Positions 35,207 through 47,336 are shown, counted from the stretch's first letter. The stretch is 64,000 bases of DNA from Paracoccus liaowanqingii (GCF_004683865.2 NZ_CP038439.1:1714501-1778500), one strand, 5' to 3'. Notes: generated from the letters alone by a model not told the origin. Numbers and translations are program-made.

Positions 35207-35956
35207 TCAGCCCGCGAAGGCCTGCCAGATCAGCCGCAGCGACACCGCCAGCAGCCCCCAGGTGATCAGCTGGTAGAAGAGCTTCGGCGGGATCACCCGG
35301 ACCAGCCGCAGCCCCGCCCAGACCGCCACCAGCGACAGCGGCATCAGCACCGCCGCCGTCGCCAGATTGGCCAGCGACAGCTGCCCGAGCGCGGCATAGG
35401 GGATCAGCTTGATCCAGTTGCCGATGGCGAAGAACCAGGTGGTCGTGCCCGCATAGATCAGCGGCGACAGGCGCAGGGGCTGGGCATAGACCTGCCACAG
35501 CGGCGCCCCCGAATGGCTGACGAAGCTGGTATAGCCCGCCATCCCGCCCCACAGCGTCGCCGCCGCCCCCGAGGCGCGGCGCGGCGGCCCCTCCCGCAGC
35601 GGCCGGATCAGCGCGTTGAGCGCGAATCCCAGCCCGATCACCCCCACGATCAGCGTCACGCCCCGCACCGGCACGATGCTGGCCGTGGCCCAGCCCACCG
35701 CGATCCCCGCCACCGCGCCCGGCAGGGCCAGCATCAGCACCCGGCGGTCGAAATTGCGGCGGAAGGCGATCAGCCCGCCCACGTCCGAGACGACATAGAT
35801 CGGCAGCAGCAGCCCCGCCGCCTGCACCGGCGACATGACCAGCGACATCAGCGGGACCGAGATGATCCCCACCATCGCCAGCCCGCCCTTGGACAGGCCC
35901 ACCGCGATGGCCGCCACCACGGCCAGCGCCCAGCCCGTGACCGACAGCTCCAGCAT
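35207..35956 (-). CDS. TSUP family transporter (TauE/SafE)
   Basis: A 249-residue membrane protein with about eight hydrophobic helices. The openings VVAAIAVGLSKGGLAMVGIISVPLMSLVMSP and GGMAGYTSFVSHSGAPLWQVY are the two inverted TauE/SafE repeats. The family exports sulfite, sulfoacetate or other small organic anions; the substrate here is unknown, and the position at the head of an ethylmalonyl-CoA pathway cluster suggests an organic acid. The start at 35956 gives a proper N-terminal helix and has GGGGGA upstream. Confidence 0.88.
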   Translation of the reverse strand: MLELSVTGWALAVVAAIAVGLSKGGLAMVGIISVPLMSLVMSPVQAAGLLLPIYVVSDVGGLIAFRRNFDRRVLMLALPGAVAGIAVGWATASIVPVRGVTLIVGVIGLGFALNALIRPLREGPPRRASGAAATLWGGMAGYTSFVSHSGAPLWQVYAQPLRLSPLIYAGTTTWFFAIGNWIKLIPYAALGQLSLANLATAAVLMPLSLVAVWAGLRLVRVIPPKLFYQLITWGLLAVSLRLIWQAFAG

Positions 35957-36101
35957 GCGCTTCCCCCGATGCACGACGTGCAAGCTGTGGCGCGCGACCG
36001 GGCGATTGGCAAGTGTTGGCGCCATCAGCGCCCCGGGTCCGTGGCGATGTCTTGCGGAATGGCGCGCGACCCCTTAACCCTCGCGCCACAATTCACCCTG
36101 A

Positions 36102-37079
<978 letters not shown>

Positions 37080-37102
37080 TCCTGCCGTCCCAAGACTGAC
37101 CT

Positions 37103-37126
37103 GCGGCGCGTCCCCGGACGCGCCGC
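37103..37126 (+). terminator. Hairpin after mdh
   Basis: GCGGCGCGTC and GACGCGCCGC form a perfect 10-bp stem with a four-base loop, 23 bases after the mdh stop, followed by TTGC. It probably separates the mdh transcript from the suc operon, at least partly. Confidence 0.6.
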
Positions 37127-37381
37127 TTGCATGTCAGCCCTACGAGGGGCGCGGGGGATGCGGGGTTTACATGTTGTCCCTCACCTGAACGTGACTGTTC
37201 CGCGTGCGAATCACCCGAGGCCCCTCGCCCGCCCGATCCTTTGTGATCACAGCCTTTCTGCCTGTGATCACATTAAGCGACTTCCCGCCGGTTTTCGGCA
37301 TTTTACGGGGATTCCGTTTCAGACAGCCCCCGCCCTGTGGCACAACGCCCCAAATCAGTCGAACCGAACGAGGGGGTCGCG
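37127..37381 (+). promoter_or_regulatory. suc operon control region
   Basis: The gap between mdh and sucC is about 300 bases. It contains the mdh hairpin, then about 110 bases in which I see nothing distinct, then the operator pair (37242-37272), then about 110 bases of leader ending in GAGGGGG before the sucC ATG. I could not identify -35/-10 elements with confidence. Confidence 0.5.
37242..37272. promoter_or_regulatory. Tandem TGTGATCACA operators upstream of sucC
   Basis: TGTGATCACA occurs at 37242-37251 and again at 37263-37272, 21 bp apart, exactly as upstream of sdhC. The flanks TT before and AG after the first copy are also partly shared. The identical arrangement at two functionally linked operons argues for a common regulator of the succinyl-CoA to fumarate segment. 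Confidence 0.78.
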
Positions 37382-38575
37382 ATGAACATTCACGAATACC
37401 AGGCCAAGGCGCTGCTGCGTCAATACGGCGCGCCGGTCAGCGATGGCCGCATCGTGATGAAGGCCGACGAGGCCAAATCGGCCGCAGGCGAGATGGACGG
37501 CCCGCTCTGGGTCGTCAAGGCGCAGATCCACGCGGGTGGACGCGGCAAGGGCAGCTTCAAGGAAGCCGCCGCCGGCGAGAAGGGCGGCGTGCGCTTGGCC
37601 AAGTCGGTCACCGAGGCCGAAGAGATGAGCCGCCAGATGCTGGGCCGCACGCTGGTCACGCACCAGACGGGCCCCGCGGGCAAGCAGGTCAACCGCATCT
37701 ACATCGAGGACGGCAGCGACATCTCGCGCGAGCTGTACCTGGCCCTGCTGGTCGATCGCCAGACCAGCCGCGTCAGCTTCGTGGCCTCGACCGAAGGCGG
37801 CATGGACATCGAGGAGGTGGCCGAGCACACCCCCGAGAAGATCGTGACCTTCAGCGTCGATCCCGCCTCGGGCCTGTCGGACTTCCACGGCCGCCGCGTG
37901 GCCTTCGCCCTGGGTCTGGAGGGTGGCCAGGTCAAGCAATGCGTGGCCCTGGTCAAGAACCTCTATCGCATGTTCATCGAAAAAGACATGGAGATGCTGG
38001 AGATCAACCCGCTGATCGTGACCCCCGAGGGCCAGATCAAGTGCCTCGACGCCAAGATGGGCTTCGACAACAATGCGCTCTATCGCCAGCAGGACATCCT
38101 GGCCCTGCGCGACGAGACCGAGGAGGACAGCAAGGAGCTGGCCGCCTCCAAGTTCGACCTGAACTACATCGCGCTGGACGGCGAGATCGGCTGCATGGTC
38201 AACGGCGCCGGTCTGGCGATGGCCACCATGGACATCATCAAGCTGTTCGGGGCCGAGCCCGCCAACTTCCTGGACGTGGGCGGTGGTGCCACCACCGAGA
38301 AGGTCACCGAGGCGTTCAAGATCATCACCTCTGACCCGAACGTCAAAGGCATCCTGGTCAACATCTTCGGCGGCATCATGCGCTGCGACATCATCGCGGA
38401 AGGCATCATCGCCGCCGTGAAGGAAGTCGGCCTGCAGGTCCCGCTTGTCGTGCGCCTGGAAGGCACGAACGTGGAACTGGGCAAGGAGATCATCGCCAAC
38501 AGCGGGTTGAACGTGATCGCCGCCGACGACCTCAAGGACGGCGCCGAGAAGATCGTGAAAGCGGTCAAGGGCTGA
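37382..38575 (+). CDS. sucC: Succinate--CoA ligase (ADP-forming) subunit beta
   Basis: The ATP-grasp subunit of succinyl-CoA synthetase. The 397 residues begin [22 protein letters not shown] and contain [55 protein letters not shown] and [19 protein letters not shown], all characteristic. Start at 37382 has GAGGGGG upstream. Leads sucC-sucD-lipoprotein-sucA-sucB. Confidence 0.98.
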   Translation: MNIHEYQAKALLRQYGAPVSDGRIVMKADEAKSAAGEMDGPLWVVKAQIHAGGRGKGSFKEAAAGEKGGVRLAKSVTEAEEMSRQMLGRTLVTHQTGPAGKQVNRIYIEDGSDISRELYLALLVDRQTSRVSFVASTEGGMDIEEVAEHTPEKIVTFSVDPASGLSDFHGRRVAFALGLEGGQVKQCVALVKNLYRMFIEKDMEMLEINPLIVTPEGQIKCLDAKMGFDNNALYRQQDILALRDETEEDSKELAASKFDLNYIALDGEIGCMVNGAGLAMATMDIIKLFGAEPANFLDVGGGATTEKVTEAFKIITSDPNVKGILVNIFGGIMRCDIIAEGIIAAVKEVGLQVPLVVRLEGTNVELGKEIIANSGLNVIAADDLKDGAEKIVKAVKG

Positions 38576-38582
38576 TCCATCC

Positions 38583-38637
38583 GGGCGCGCGACAGCCGCG
38601 CGCCCTCCTCTGGAACATCGCCGCGCAGGTGCGCGGC
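38583..38637 (+). other. Two intercistronic stem-loops between sucC and sucD
   Basis: GGGCGCGC/GCGCGCCC (38583-38605, 7-base loop) and GCCGCGC/GCGCGGC (38620-38637, AGGT loop) stand in tandem in the 80-base gap, the second just before the sucD ribosome-binding site. They may set mRNA stability and the ratio of the two subunits. No T tract follows, so they are unlikely to be terminators. Confidence 0.5.
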
Positions 38638-38655
38638 TTACGCAAGGAGGCCATG

Positions 38656-39540
<885 letters not shown>

Positions 39541-39561
39541 TGATTTGATTGCCCGCCCCTC

Positions 39562-40011
39562 ATGCTTATGTACGAGGGGCAGGCAGCCACCACGAAAGGG
39601 GCCGACACCGTGACAGCACAGCGCGCCATCGCGCCACAGCCACCCTTGCCGCAGCACGCGGTCGGGCGGGGCGTTCCGCTGTCGCTGATCGCGCTTCTGG
39701 GCCTGACCGCCTGCGGGGACCGGATGACCACCGACATCCTGCCCGGCGGCATCCCGGCCCGCACCGACCTGCACCAGGCCAGCGGGCTGCCGCCCGCCAG
39801 CGTGCGCACGGTCGCCCGGCGTGACTTCGGCTGGCGGGTGATCTATCAGCCCGCAGCCATCCCGCCCGCTGACCTGCCCCGCGCCGAAAGCCGCGCGGCG
39901 GTGGCGCTCTGCGCCTTGGAACGACGACCGCCGCTGCGCATCGTGCAGCAGCCCAGGGCCGATCCCTCGGCCGATCCCGGTGCCCGCATCTTCGACATCT
40001 ACTGCGCCTGA
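39562..40011 (+). CDS. Putative lipoprotein between sucD and sucA
   Basis: An unrecognised protein of up to 149 residues. A hydrophobic stretch with a lipobox-like LIALLGLTACGD at about residues 42-53 suggests a lipoprotein; with the alternative GTG start at 39610 (AAAGGGG upstream) it would lie at residue 36 or so, which is more usual for a signal peptide. The mature part has ASVRTVARRDFGWRVIYQPAAIPPADLP and ends in FDIYCA. It is read in the same direction as sucD and sucA, with 21 and 34 base gaps, so it must be co-transcribed. Function unknown. Confidence 0.6.
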   Translation: MLMYEGQAATTKGADTVTAQRAIAPQPPLPQHAVGRGVPLSLIALLGLTACGDRMTTDILPGGIPARTDLHQASGLPPASVRTVARRDFGWRVIYQPAAIPPADLPRAESRAAVALCALERRPPLRIVQQPRADPSADPGARIFDIYCA

Positions 40012-40045
40012 CCCAACCCATATTTGCCCTGAACGGGGACCAGCC

Positions 40046-43012
40046 ATGACCGACCAGCCAAAGAACACCGATTTTCACGATTCCTCGTTCCTGCAGGGCC
40101 ATAACGCGGCCTATGTGGAACAGCTTTACGGCCAGTGGGCCAAGGATCCGGCTGCGGTCGATGCGGCCTGGGGCGCGTTCTTCCGCGACCTGGGCGACGA
40201 TCAGGACGATGCCATCCGCGAGGCCGAGGGCGCCAGCTGGGCCCGTGCCGACTGGCCGCCCGCGGCCACCGACGACACCACCGCCGCGCTGACCGGCGAA
40301 TGGCCCGCCGCCTCCAAGGCCGATGCCGGCGCCGCGATGAAGAAGATCGTCGAGAAGGCCGGCGAGAAGGGCGTCTCGCTGTCGACCGAGCAGATGCGCC
40401 AGGCGGTGCTGGACAGCATCCGCGCGCTGATGCTGATCCGCGCCTTCCGCATCCGCGGCCACCTGCACGCCAAGCTGGACCCGCTCGGCCTGCGCGAGAT
40501 GCCCGAGAACGGCGAGCTGGACCCGGCCACCTACGGCTTCGGCCCCGGCGACATGGACCGCCCGATCTTCATCGACAACGTGCTGGGCCTGGAGATCGCC
40601 TCGATCCGCCAGATCACCGAGCTGATGACCCGCACCTATTGCGGCACCTTCGCGCTGCAGTACATGCATATCTCGAACCCCGAGGAGGCCGCCTGGCTGA
40701 AGGAGCGGATCGAGGGCTACGGCAAGGAGATCGCCTTCACCCGCGAGGGCCGCCGCGCCATCCTGAACAAGCTGGTCGAGGCCGAGGGCTTCGAGAAGTT
40801 CCTGCATGTCAAGTACATGGGCACCAAGCGCTTCGGTCTGGACGGCGGCGAGGCGCTGATCCCGGCGATGGAGCAGATCATCAAGCGCGGCGGCGCGCTT
40901 GGCGTGCAGGAGATCGTCTTCGGCATGCCCCACCGGGGCCGCCTGTCGGTGCTGGCCAACGTGCTGTCCAAGCCCTATCGCGCGATCTTCCACGAGTTCC
41001 AGGGCGGCAGCTTCAAGCCAGAGGATGTCGACGGTTCGGGCGACGTGAAATACCACCTGGGCGCCAGCTCGGACCGCGAGTTCGACGGCAACACCGTCCA
41101 CCTGTCGCTGACCGCCAACCCCAGCCACCTCGAGGCCGTGAACCCGGTCGTGCTGGGCAAGGCGCGGGCGAAAAGCGACCAGCTGGGCGACACGACGCAC
41201 CGCACCTCGGTCCTGCCGATCCTGCTGCATGGCGACGCGGCCTTCGCGGGCCAGGGCGTCGTGGCCGAATGCCTGCAGCTGTCGGGCATCCGCGGCCACC
41301 GCACCGGGGGCTGCATCCATATCGTGGTGAACAACCAGATCGGCTTCACCACCGCGCCGCATTTCAGCCGCACCTCGCCCTATCCGACCGACATCGCGCT
41401 GATGGTCGAGGCGCCGATCTTCCACGTGAACGGCGACGACCCGGAAGCGGTCGTCCATGCCGCCCGCGTCGCGATCGAGTTCCGCCAGAAGTTCCGCAAG
41501 GACGTCGTTCTGGACATCATCTGCTATCGCCGCTTCGGTCACAACGAAGGCGACGAGCCGATGTTCACGAACCCGGCCATGTACACCAAGATCAAGCAGC
41601 AGAAGACGACGCTGCAGCTCTATACCGAACGCCTGGTCGCCGACGGCCTGATCCCCGAGGGCGAGATCGAGGACATGAAGGCCGCCTTCCAGGCGCACCT
41701 GAACGAAGAGTTCGAGATCGGCAAGAACTACAAGCCGAACAAGGCCGACTGGCTGGACGGCAAGTGGTCGGGCATGAACCGCGAGGGCACGGATTACGTG
41801 GCCGGCGAGACCGGCATCTCCCCCGAGGTGATGACCCAGGTCGGCCGCGCGCTGACCAATGCGCCGGACGGGCTGACGCTGCACAAGACCGTGGGCCGCC
41901 TGCTGGAAGCCAAGAAGCAGATGTTCGAGACGGGCCAGGGCTTTGACTGGGCCACCGCCGAGGCCCTGGCCTTCGGCTCGCTGGTGACCGAGGGGCATGG
42001 CGTCCGCCTGTCGGGCCAGGACAGCGCGCGCGGCACCTTCAGCCAACGCCACTCGGCCTTCACCGACCAGAAGTCCGAAGAGCGGTACTATCCGCTGAAC
42101 AACATCTCCGAAGGCCAGGCCCGCTACGAGGTCATCGACTCGATGCTGTCGGAATACGCGGTGCTGGGGTTCGAATACGGCTATTCGCTGGCCGAGCCGA
42201 ACACGCTGACCCTGTGGGAGGCGCAGTTCGGCGACTTCGCCAACGGCGCGCAGATCATGTTCGACCAGTTCATCTCGTCGGGCGAAAAGAAATGGCTGCG
42301 CATGTCGGGGCTGGTCATGCTGCTGCCCCACGGCTTCGAGGGTCAGGGTCCGGAACACTCCTCGGCCCGCCTGGAACGCTTCCTGCAGGGCTGCGCCGAG
42401 GACAACTGGATCGTCGCGAATTGCACCACGCCCGCGAACTATTTCCACATCCTGCGCCGCCAGCTGCATCGCGGCTTCCGCAAGCCCTTGGTGTTGATGA
42501 CGCCCAAGTCGCTGCTGCGCCACCCGATGGCCGTCAGCACCGCCGAGGAGTTCCAGACCGGCAGCACCTTCCACCGGGTGCTGTGGGATGACGCGCAGCG
42601 CGGCACCTCGCCCACCCAGCTGGTCCCCGACGACCAGATCAAGCGCGTCGTCGTCTGCTCGGGCAAGGTCTATTACGACCTGCTCAAGGCGCGCGACGAG
42701 GCGAAGATCACCGACACCTACATCCTGCGGCTGGAACAGTTCTATCCCTTCCCCGCGCAGGCGATGGTCAAGGAACTGGGCCGCTTCAAGCAGGCCGAGG
42801 TGATCTGGTGCCAGGAAGAGCCCAAGAACCAGGGCGGCTGGAGCTTCGTCGAGCCCTATCTGGAATGGGTGCTGGAACGGCTTGGCGCCAAGCACACCCG
42901 GGCGCGCTATGCGGGCCGGAACGCGGCGGCCTCGGTCGCCACCGGCCTCGCCTCGCGCCACAAGGCCGAACAAGAGGCGCTGGTCGCTTCAGCCCTGAAT
43001 CTCGAAGGATGA
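40046..43012 (+). CDS. sucA: 2-oxoglutarate dehydrogenase E1 component
   Basis: Thiamine-diphosphate-dependent decarboxylase of the 2-oxoglutarate dehydrogenase complex. The 988 residues start with the E2-binding-type segment [21 protein letters not shown], then [72 protein letters not shown] and NNQIGFTT, with the ThDP site [14 protein letters not shown] and [16 protein letters not shown]; the C-terminus has [13 protein letters not shown] and [16 protein letters not shown]. Length is close to typical. Begins 34 bases after the lipoprotein gene. Confidence 0.98.
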   Translation: MTDQPKNTDFHDSSFLQGHNAAYVEQLYGQWAKDPAAVDAAWGAFFRDLGDDQDDAIREAEGASWARADWPPAATDDTTAALTGEWPAASKADAGAAMKKIVEKAGEKGVSLSTEQMRQAVLDSIRALMLIRAFRIRGHLHAKLDPLGLREMPENGELDPATYGFGPGDMDRPIFIDNVLGLEIASIRQITELMTRTYCGTFALQYMHISNPEEAAWLKERIEGYGKEIAFTREGRRAILNKLVEAEGFEKFLHVKYMGTKRFGLDGGEALIPAMEQIIKRGGALGVQEIVFGMPHRGRLSVLANVLSKPYRAIFHEFQGGSFKPEDVDGSGDVKYHLGASSDREFDGNTVHLSLTANPSHLEAVNPVVLGKARAKSDQLGDTTHRTSVLPILLHGDAAFAGQGVVAECLQLSGIRGHRTGGCIHIVVNNQIGFTTAPHFSRTSPYPTDIALMVEAPIFHVNGDDPEAVVHAARVAIEFRQKFRKDVVLDIICYRRFGHNEGDEPMFTNPAMYTKIKQQKTTLQLYTERLVADGLIPEGEIEDMKAAFQAHLNEEFEIGKNYKPNKADWLDGKWSGMNREGTDYVAGETGISPEVMTQVGRALTNAPDGLTLHKTVGRLLEAKKQMFETGQGFDWATAEALAFGSLVTEGHGVRLSGQDSARGTFSQRHSAFTDQKSEERYYPLNNISEGQARYEVIDSMLSEYAVLGFEYGYSLAEPNTLTLWEAQFGDFANGAQIMFDQFISSGEKKWLRMSGLVMLLPHGFEGQGPEHSSARLERFLQGCAEDNWIVANCTTPANYFHILRRQLHRGFRKPLVLMTPKSLLRHPMAVSTAEEFQTGSTFHRVLWDDAQRGTSPTQLVPDDQIKRVVVCSGKVYYDLLKARDEAKITDTYILRLEQFYPFPAQAMVKELGRFKQAEVIWCQEEPKNQGGWSFVEPYLEWVLERLGAKHTRARYAGRNAAASVATGLASRHKAEQEALVASALNLEG

Positions 43013-43016
43013 TCCG

Positions 43017-44543
43017 ATGACCACCGAAGTCCGCGTGCCCGCCCTGGGCGAATCCGTCACCGAGGCCACGATCGCCACCTGGTTCAAGAAGCCCGGCGAC
43101 CGGGTCGAGGTCGATGAAATGCTGTGCGAGCTGGAGACCGACAAGGTCACCGTCGAGGTGCCCAGCCCCACCGCCGGCATCCTGGCCGAGATCGTCGCGG
43201 CCGAGGGCGAGACGGTCGGCCCCGACGCGCTTCTGGCGCAGATCTCCGAAGGCGGCGAGGCCGAGAAGCCCGCCGCGAAACCCGCCAAGGCCGAAGCACC
43301 GGCCGACAAGACCGAGGACAAGACGACGATGAGCGGCAATTCCGTGGACGTGATGGTTCCGTCCCTGGGCGAGAGCGTGACCGAGGCCACCGTGGCCACC
43401 TGGTTCAAGAAGGCCGGCGACCGCGTCGAGGCCGACGAGATGCTGTGCGAGCTGGAGACCGACAAGGTCTCGGTCGAGGTGCCCAGCCCCGCGGCGGGCG
43501 TGCTGGCCGAGATCCTGGCCGAGGAAGGCGCGACCGTGGACGCCAAGGCGCGCCTGGCGGTGATCACCGAAGGCGCCGAAGGGACCGCCGCCCCGGCCAA
43601 GCCCTCGGATGCCCAGGAGACGGTGCTGGAGAATGCCGGCCCCGAGGAGATGACCCCGCGCACGGATGTCGAGGATGCCCCCTCGGCCAAGAAGGCGATG
43701 GCCGAAAAGGGCGTCAGCCGCGATCAGGTCCAGGGCTCGGGCCGCGACGGTCGGGTGATGAAGGAAGACGTGGCCAAGGCCAATGCGCCGAAGGCGCCCG
43801 CCGCCGCCGCCGCGCCGCGCGCACCCTCCGCTGCCGGCGATGCCGACCGCGAGGAGCGGGTCAAGATGACCCGCCTGCGCCAGACCATCGCCCGCCGCCT
43901 GAAGGACGCGCAGAACACCGCGGCCATGCTGACGACCTACAACGAGGCCGACATGTCCGGCGTCATGGGTCTGCGCAACGAGTACAAGGACGCCTTCGAG
44001 AAGAAGCACAAGGTCAAGCTGGGCTTCATGTCCTTCTTCGTGAAGGCCTGCTGCCACGCCCTGAAGGAGGTCCCCGAGGTCAATGCCGAGATCGACGGCA
44101 CCGACGTCGTCTACAAGAACTTCGTCCATATGGGCGTGGCCGTGGGCACGCCTTCGGGCCTGGTGGTTCCGGTCGTGCGCGACGCCGACCAGAAGAGCTT
44201 TGCCGAGATCGAGAAGGAGATCGGCGCGTTGGGCCTGAAGGGCCGCGACGGCAAGCTGTCCATGGCCGAGATGCAGGGCGGCACCTTCACCATCTCGAAC
44301 GGCGGCGTCTACGGCTCGCTGATGTCCTCGCCGATCCTGAACCCCCCGCAATCGGGTATCCTGGGCATGCACAAGATCCAGGAGCGCCCGGTCGTCGTCG
44401 GCGGCCAGATCGTGATCCGCCCGATGATGTATCTGGCGCTGTCCTATGACCACCGCGTCGTCGACGGCAAGGGCGCGGTCACCTTCCTCGTCCGCGTCAA
44501 GGAGGCGCTGGAGGATCCGCGCCGGCTGCTGATGGATCTCTGA
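43017..44543 (+). CDS. sucB: 2-oxoglutarate dehydrogenase E2 component with two lipoyl domains
   Basis: Dihydrolipoamide succinyltransferase, the core of the complex. The 508 residues contain two lipoyl domains: residues 1-80 with lipoyl Lys43 and 108-185 with Lys150, both in ELETDKV(T/S)VEVPSP. A Lys/Ala/Asp-rich linker separates them. Then comes the E1/E3-binding domain ([30 protein letters not shown]), an Ala/Pro hinge and the catalytic domain ending [13 protein letters not shown] with the active-site His. E. coli SucB has one lipoyl domain and about 405 residues. A potential internal start (ATG at 43329 after GAGGAC) would give a one-domain form. Confidence 0.97.
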   Translation: MTTEVRVPALGESVTEATIATWFKKPGDRVEVDEMLCELETDKVTVEVPSPTAGILAEIVAAEGETVGPDALLAQISEGGEAEKPAAKPAKAEAPADKTEDKTTMSGNSVDVMVPSLGESVTEATVATWFKKAGDRVEADEMLCELETDKVSVEVPSPAAGVLAEILAEEGATVDAKARLAVITEGAEGTAAPAKPSDAQETVLENAGPEEMTPRTDVEDAPSAKKAMAEKGVSRDQVQGSGRDGRVMKEDVAKANAPKAPAAAAAPRAPSAAGDADREERVKMTRLRQTIARRLKDAQNTAAMLTTYNEADMSGVMGLRNEYKDAFEKKHKVKLGFMSFFVKACCHALKEVPEVNAEIDGTDVVYKNFVHMGVAVGTPSGLVVPVVRDADQKSFAEIEKEIGALGLKGRDGKLSMAEMQGGTFTISNGGVYGSLMSSPILNPPQSGILGMHKIQERPVVVGGQIVIRPMMYLALSYDHRVVDGKGAVTFLVRVKEALEDPRRLLMDL

Positions 44544-44551
44544 TCGCCTCC

Positions 44552-44577
44552 GGGGGGCGCGCATCGCCGCGCCTCCC
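44552..44577 (+). terminator. Stem-loop after sucB
   Basis: GGGGGGCGCG pairs with CGCGCCTCCC (one G-U) over a six-base loop, 8 bases after the sucB stop. No T run follows; it may be a partial terminator or an mRNA 3' protector before the genes for a small unknown, MAPEG and lpd. Confidence 0.5.
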
Positions 44578-44638
44578 GACCCCGCAGTCCCGCAACCCGC
44601 ATCTTCGGCGGCGGGCCACCAGCTTCGGAGCCTGACCC

Positions 44639-44893
44639 ATGCAGCTGATCATCCGCTATGCCCATGCCGATCCGGCCGTCTTCCGCCGCGCCTTCGATGC
44701 CGATGCCGAGGATCGGGGCCGCAATGGCATGAGCCTGCTGCAGCTCTGGCGCGAGGGGGACGGGCAGTCCTGGGCCCTGTTCCAGATCGCCAATGCCAAG
44801 GCCGCGCGCGACTATCTGGACGGCGCCGCCGCCACCTTCAACGCCCAGGCCGGCATCACCTCCGCCGAGCCCCATTTCCTGGAAACCGCCTGA
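44639..44893 (+). CDS. Small protein of unknown function downstream of sucB
   Basis: An 84-residue soluble protein, MQLIIRYAHADPAVFRRAFDADAEDRGRNGMSLLQLWREGD followed by SWALFQIANAKAARDYLDGAAATFNAQAG. The pattern resembles a small ferredoxin-like alpha/beta fold such as antibiotic-biosynthesis-monooxygenase or DUF-type dimers, but I cannot name the family. It ends one base before the MAPEG gene start and lies in the sucB-lpd interval. Confidence 0.68.
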   Translation: MQLIIRYAHADPAVFRRAFDADAEDRGRNGMSLLQLWREGDGQSWALFQIANAKAARDYLDGAAATFNAQAGITSAEPHFLETA

Positions 44894-44894
44894 C

Positions 44895-45287
44895 ATGTCG
44901 CCCGAGATCACCGTCCTGGCCCTGGCGGGCCTGCTGCAGACGGCGCAGTTCGCGGCCTTCTCGGTCATGGCGCAGCGCCAGATCGGCCCCAAGGCCGCCA
45001 TGGGCCCGCGCGACAACGTCTCGGTCCAGCTGACCGGAACCGCCGGCCGGTTGCAGCGCGCCTTCGCCAACCATTTCGAGGGGCTGATCATGTTCACCCT
45101 GGCGGTGGTCGTGGTGACGCTCGGCGAGGCCGCCTCGACCCTCACGGCCGCCTGCGCCTGGATCTATCTGGGCGCGCGGCTCCTCTATGTTCCGGCCTAC
45201 CTGCTGGGCTGGGTGCCGGGCCGGTCGATCATCTGGGCCGTGGGCTTTGCCGCGACGGTGGTGATGATCCTGGCCGCCCTCTTCTGA
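44895..45287 (+). CDS. MAPEG family membrane protein
   Basis: A 130-residue protein with four predicted membrane helices and the MAPEG hallmark around RLQRAFANHFEGLIMFTLAVVV (Arg and a Asn/Glu pair that bind glutathione in eukaryotic members) plus ARLLYVPAYLLGWVPGRSIIW. Bacterial MAPEG proteins may act on glutathione or lipid electrophiles; the substrate is unknown. It is one base downstream of the small unknown gene and 78 bases before lpd. Confidence 0.88.
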   Translation: MSPEITVLALAGLLQTAQFAAFSVMAQRQIGPKAAMGPRDNVSVQLTGTAGRLQRAFANHFEGLIMFTLAVVVVTLGEAASTLTAACAWIYLGARLLYVPAYLLGWVPGRSIIWAVGFAATVVMILAALF

Positions 45288-45292
45288 TGTCA

Positions 45293-45339
45293 CCTTGGAC
45301 CAAATATCCCGCGGGGGTCCGGGGGCGCGAAGCCCCCGG
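45293..45339. repeat. Dispersed palindromic intergenic repeat, copy 4
   Basis: The minus-strand core CGGGATATTTGGTCCAAGG adjoins an 8-bp palindrome CCGGGGGC-GCGAA-GCCCCCGG (45319-45339). The 45305-45339 part nearly matches 27201-27238. It occupies the gap between the MAPEG gene and lpd, close to the lpd ribosome-binding site AAAGGAA. Confidence 0.7.
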
Positions 45340-45365
45340 TCCGCGGTCCGACGAAAGGAATTCGC

Positions 45366-46754
45366 ATGTATGATCTGATCGTGATCGGCGCCGGCCCCGG
45401 CGGCTATGTCTGCGCCATCCGCGCCGCCCAGTTGGGCCTCAAGGTGGGCGTGGTCGAAGGCCGCGACGCGCTCGGCGGCACCTGCCTCAACGTGGGCTGC
45501 ATCCCCTCCAAGGCGCTGCTGCATGCCAGCCACCTGCTGCACGAGTCGCAGGAGAACTTCGAGAAGATGGGCCTGATGACCAGCCCGGTCGAGGTCGACT
45601 GGACGAAGATGCAGAGCTACAAGGCCGAGACGGTCGCGGGCAACACCAAAGGCATCGAGTTCCTGTTCAAGAAGAACAAGATCGACTGGATCAAGGGCTG
45701 GGCCAGCATCCCCGCCCCCGGCCGCGTCAAGGTGGGCGGCACCGAGCACGAGGCCAAGGCCATCGTCATCGCCACCGGCTCGTCGCCCGCCGCCCTGAAG
45801 GGCGTCGAGGTCGACAACGAGGGCGGCACCATAGTCGATTCGACCGGCGCGCTGGTCCTGCCGAAGATCCCGAAATCCATGATCGTGATCGGCGCGGGCG
45901 TGATCGGACTGGAGCTGGGCTCGGTTTATTCCCGCCTCGGCGCCGAGGTGACGGTGATCGAGTATCTCGACGTCATCACCCCCGGCCTCGATACCGAGAT
46001 CCAGAAGCAGTTCCACAAGATCCTGGCCAAGCAGGGCCTGAAATTCATCATGGGCGCCGCCGTCACCTCGGCGCAGGTCAAGGAGGGCGGGGCCGAGGTC
46101 GCCTATGCCCTGAGGAAGGACGACAGCCAGCAGACGCTGACGGCCGACGTGGTCCTGGTCTCGACCGGGCGGCGCCCGCATGTCGAGGGGCTGGGCCTCG
46201 AGGCGCTTGGCGTCGCGATGACCGATCGCGGCCAGGTGAAGGTCGACGGCCACTGGGCCACCTCGGTCAAGGGCATCTATGCCATTGGCGACGCGGTGCC
46301 CGGCACGATGCTGGCCCACAAGGCCGAGGACGAGGGCATGGCCGTGGCCGATGTCATCGCCGGCAAGCATGGCCATGTGAACTACGGCGTCATCCCGGCG
46401 GTGATCTACACCACCCCCGAGGTCGCCAGCGTCGGCCTGACCGAGGAGCAGGCGAAGGAAGGCGGCCGCAAGATCAAGATCGGCAAGTTCCCCTTCATGG
46501 GCAATGCCCGCGCCAAGGCCCAGTTCCAGGGCGAGGGCTTCGTCAAGCTGATCGCGGATGCCGAGACCGACCGGATCCTGGGCTGCCACATCATCGGCCC
46601 GTCGGCGGGCGACCTGATCCACGAGGTCTGCGTGGCGATGGAGTTCGGCGCCTCGGCCGAGGACCTGGCGCTGACCTGCCATGCACATCCGACCGTGTCG
46701 GAAGCCGTGCGCGAGGCGGCGCTGGCCTGCGGGACCGGCGCCATCCATGCCTGA
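45366..46754 (+). CDS. lpdA: Dihydrolipoyl dehydrogenase
   Basis: E3 of the 2-oxoglutarate (and possibly pyruvate) dehydrogenase complex; reoxidises dihydrolipoamide and reduces NAD. The 462 residues carry the FAD-binding [21 protein letters not shown], redox disulphide C40/C45 in [18 protein letters not shown], the NAD site [40 protein letters not shown] and the catalytic His-Glu in [23 protein letters not shown] lies before the ATG. Its stop overlaps the next start as TGATG. Confidence 0.98.
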   Translation: MYDLIVIGAGPGGYVCAIRAAQLGLKVGVVEGRDALGGTCLNVGCIPSKALLHASHLLHESQENFEKMGLMTSPVEVDWTKMQSYKAETVAGNTKGIEFLFKKNKIDWIKGWASIPAPGRVKVGGTEHEAKAIVIATGSSPAALKGVEVDNEGGTIVDSTGALVLPKIPKSMIVIGAGVIGLELGSVYSRLGAEVTVIEYLDVITPGLDTEIQKQFHKILAKQGLKFIMGAAVTSAQVKEGGAEVAYALRKDDSQQTLTADVVLVSTGRRPHVEGLGLEALGVAMTDRGQVKVDGHWATSVKGIYAIGDAVPGTMLAHKAEDEGMAVADVIAGKHGHVNYGVIPAVIYTTPEVASVGLTEEQAKEGGRKIKIGKFPFMGNARAKAQFQGEGFVKLIADAETDRILGCHIIGPSAGDLIHEVCVAMEFGASAEDLALTCHAHPTVSEAVREAALACGTGAIHA

Positions 46755-47317
46755 TGTCCTCCATGATTGAGGATGGGGCGGCAAGGGGGGCGTTGCCCCC
46801 CTCGGCGCTGGCGCGTCTCACCCCCCAAGATATGTGCGGACCCAAGCTGGGCCGGAGGGGGGTGCTGCTGTCCGTGCTGGCGCTGGCCGCCTGCGGCGGC
46901 GGCGGAGGTCGGTCCTCGGGTCCGGACGGGCGGGTCACCGGATCGGGGCTCTACCCGAACGAGACACCCTATCTGCGGCGGCGGATCAACTACTGGGCGC
47001 GCCAGAACGGCGTGCCCGCCTCGCTGGTGCAGCGGGTGGTGATCCGCGAGTCGCAGCACCGCCCCGGTGCGCGCAACGGCCCCCATTACGGTCTGATGCA
47101 GATCGCGCCGCAGACGGCGCGGACCATGGGCTATCGCGGCCCGGATCTGGGTCTTCTGGATGCCGATACCAACCTGCGCTATGGCGTGCGGTACCTGCGC
47201 GGCGCCTGGCTGGTAGCCGAGGGCGATTCCGACGCGGCGATCATGTGGTACACGCGCGGCTACTATTACGAGGCGCGGCGCAAGGGCCTGCTGAAGCGGA
47301 CCGGGCTGCGGAGCTAA
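46754..47317 (+). CDS. Lytic transglycosylase lipoprotein (SLT domain)
   Basis: A short SLT-type transglycosylase that would cleave peptidoglycan. RRGVLLSVLALAACGGGG is a lipoprotein signal with lipobox LAAC. The catalytic core is VVIRESQHRPGARNGPHYGLMQIAPQTARTMGY (Glu in IRES), then NLRYGVRYLRGAW and IMWYTRGYYYEARRKG. Two starts are possible: 46754, coupled to the lpd stop (TGATG, 187 residues), and 46832, giving a compact signal peptide (161 residues) but lacking a ribosome-binding site. The second lies inside a degenerate copy of the intergenic repeat. Confidence 0.88.
   Translation: MSSMIEDGAARGALPPSALARLTPQDMCGPKLGRRGVLLSVLALAACGGGGGRSSGPDGRVTGSGLYPNETPYLRRRINYWARQNGVPASLVQRVVIRESQHRPGARNGPHYGLMQIAPQTARTMGYRGPDLGLLDADTNLRYGVRYLRGAWLVAEGDSDAAIMWYTRGYYYEARRKGLLKRTGLRS
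46785..46840. repeat. Degenerate copy of the dispersed repeat at the start of the transglycosylase gene
   Basis: GGGGGGC-GTT-GCCCCCC (46785-46801) is followed by CACCCCCCAAGATATGTGCGG, which resembles the GC palindrome plus core arrangement of the family. Here it overlaps the beginning of a coding region and the GATATG part provides an ATG. Confidence 0.45.
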
Positions 47318-47336
47318 TGCCCGCAGCCGCGGGCGG

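Noticed and set aside
39566..42973. An open frame of about 1,135 codons antisense to sucA
   Set aside because: It mirrors sucA codon structure, lacks any recognisable domain and is a typical GC-driven shadow. sucA motifs are complete on the plus strand.
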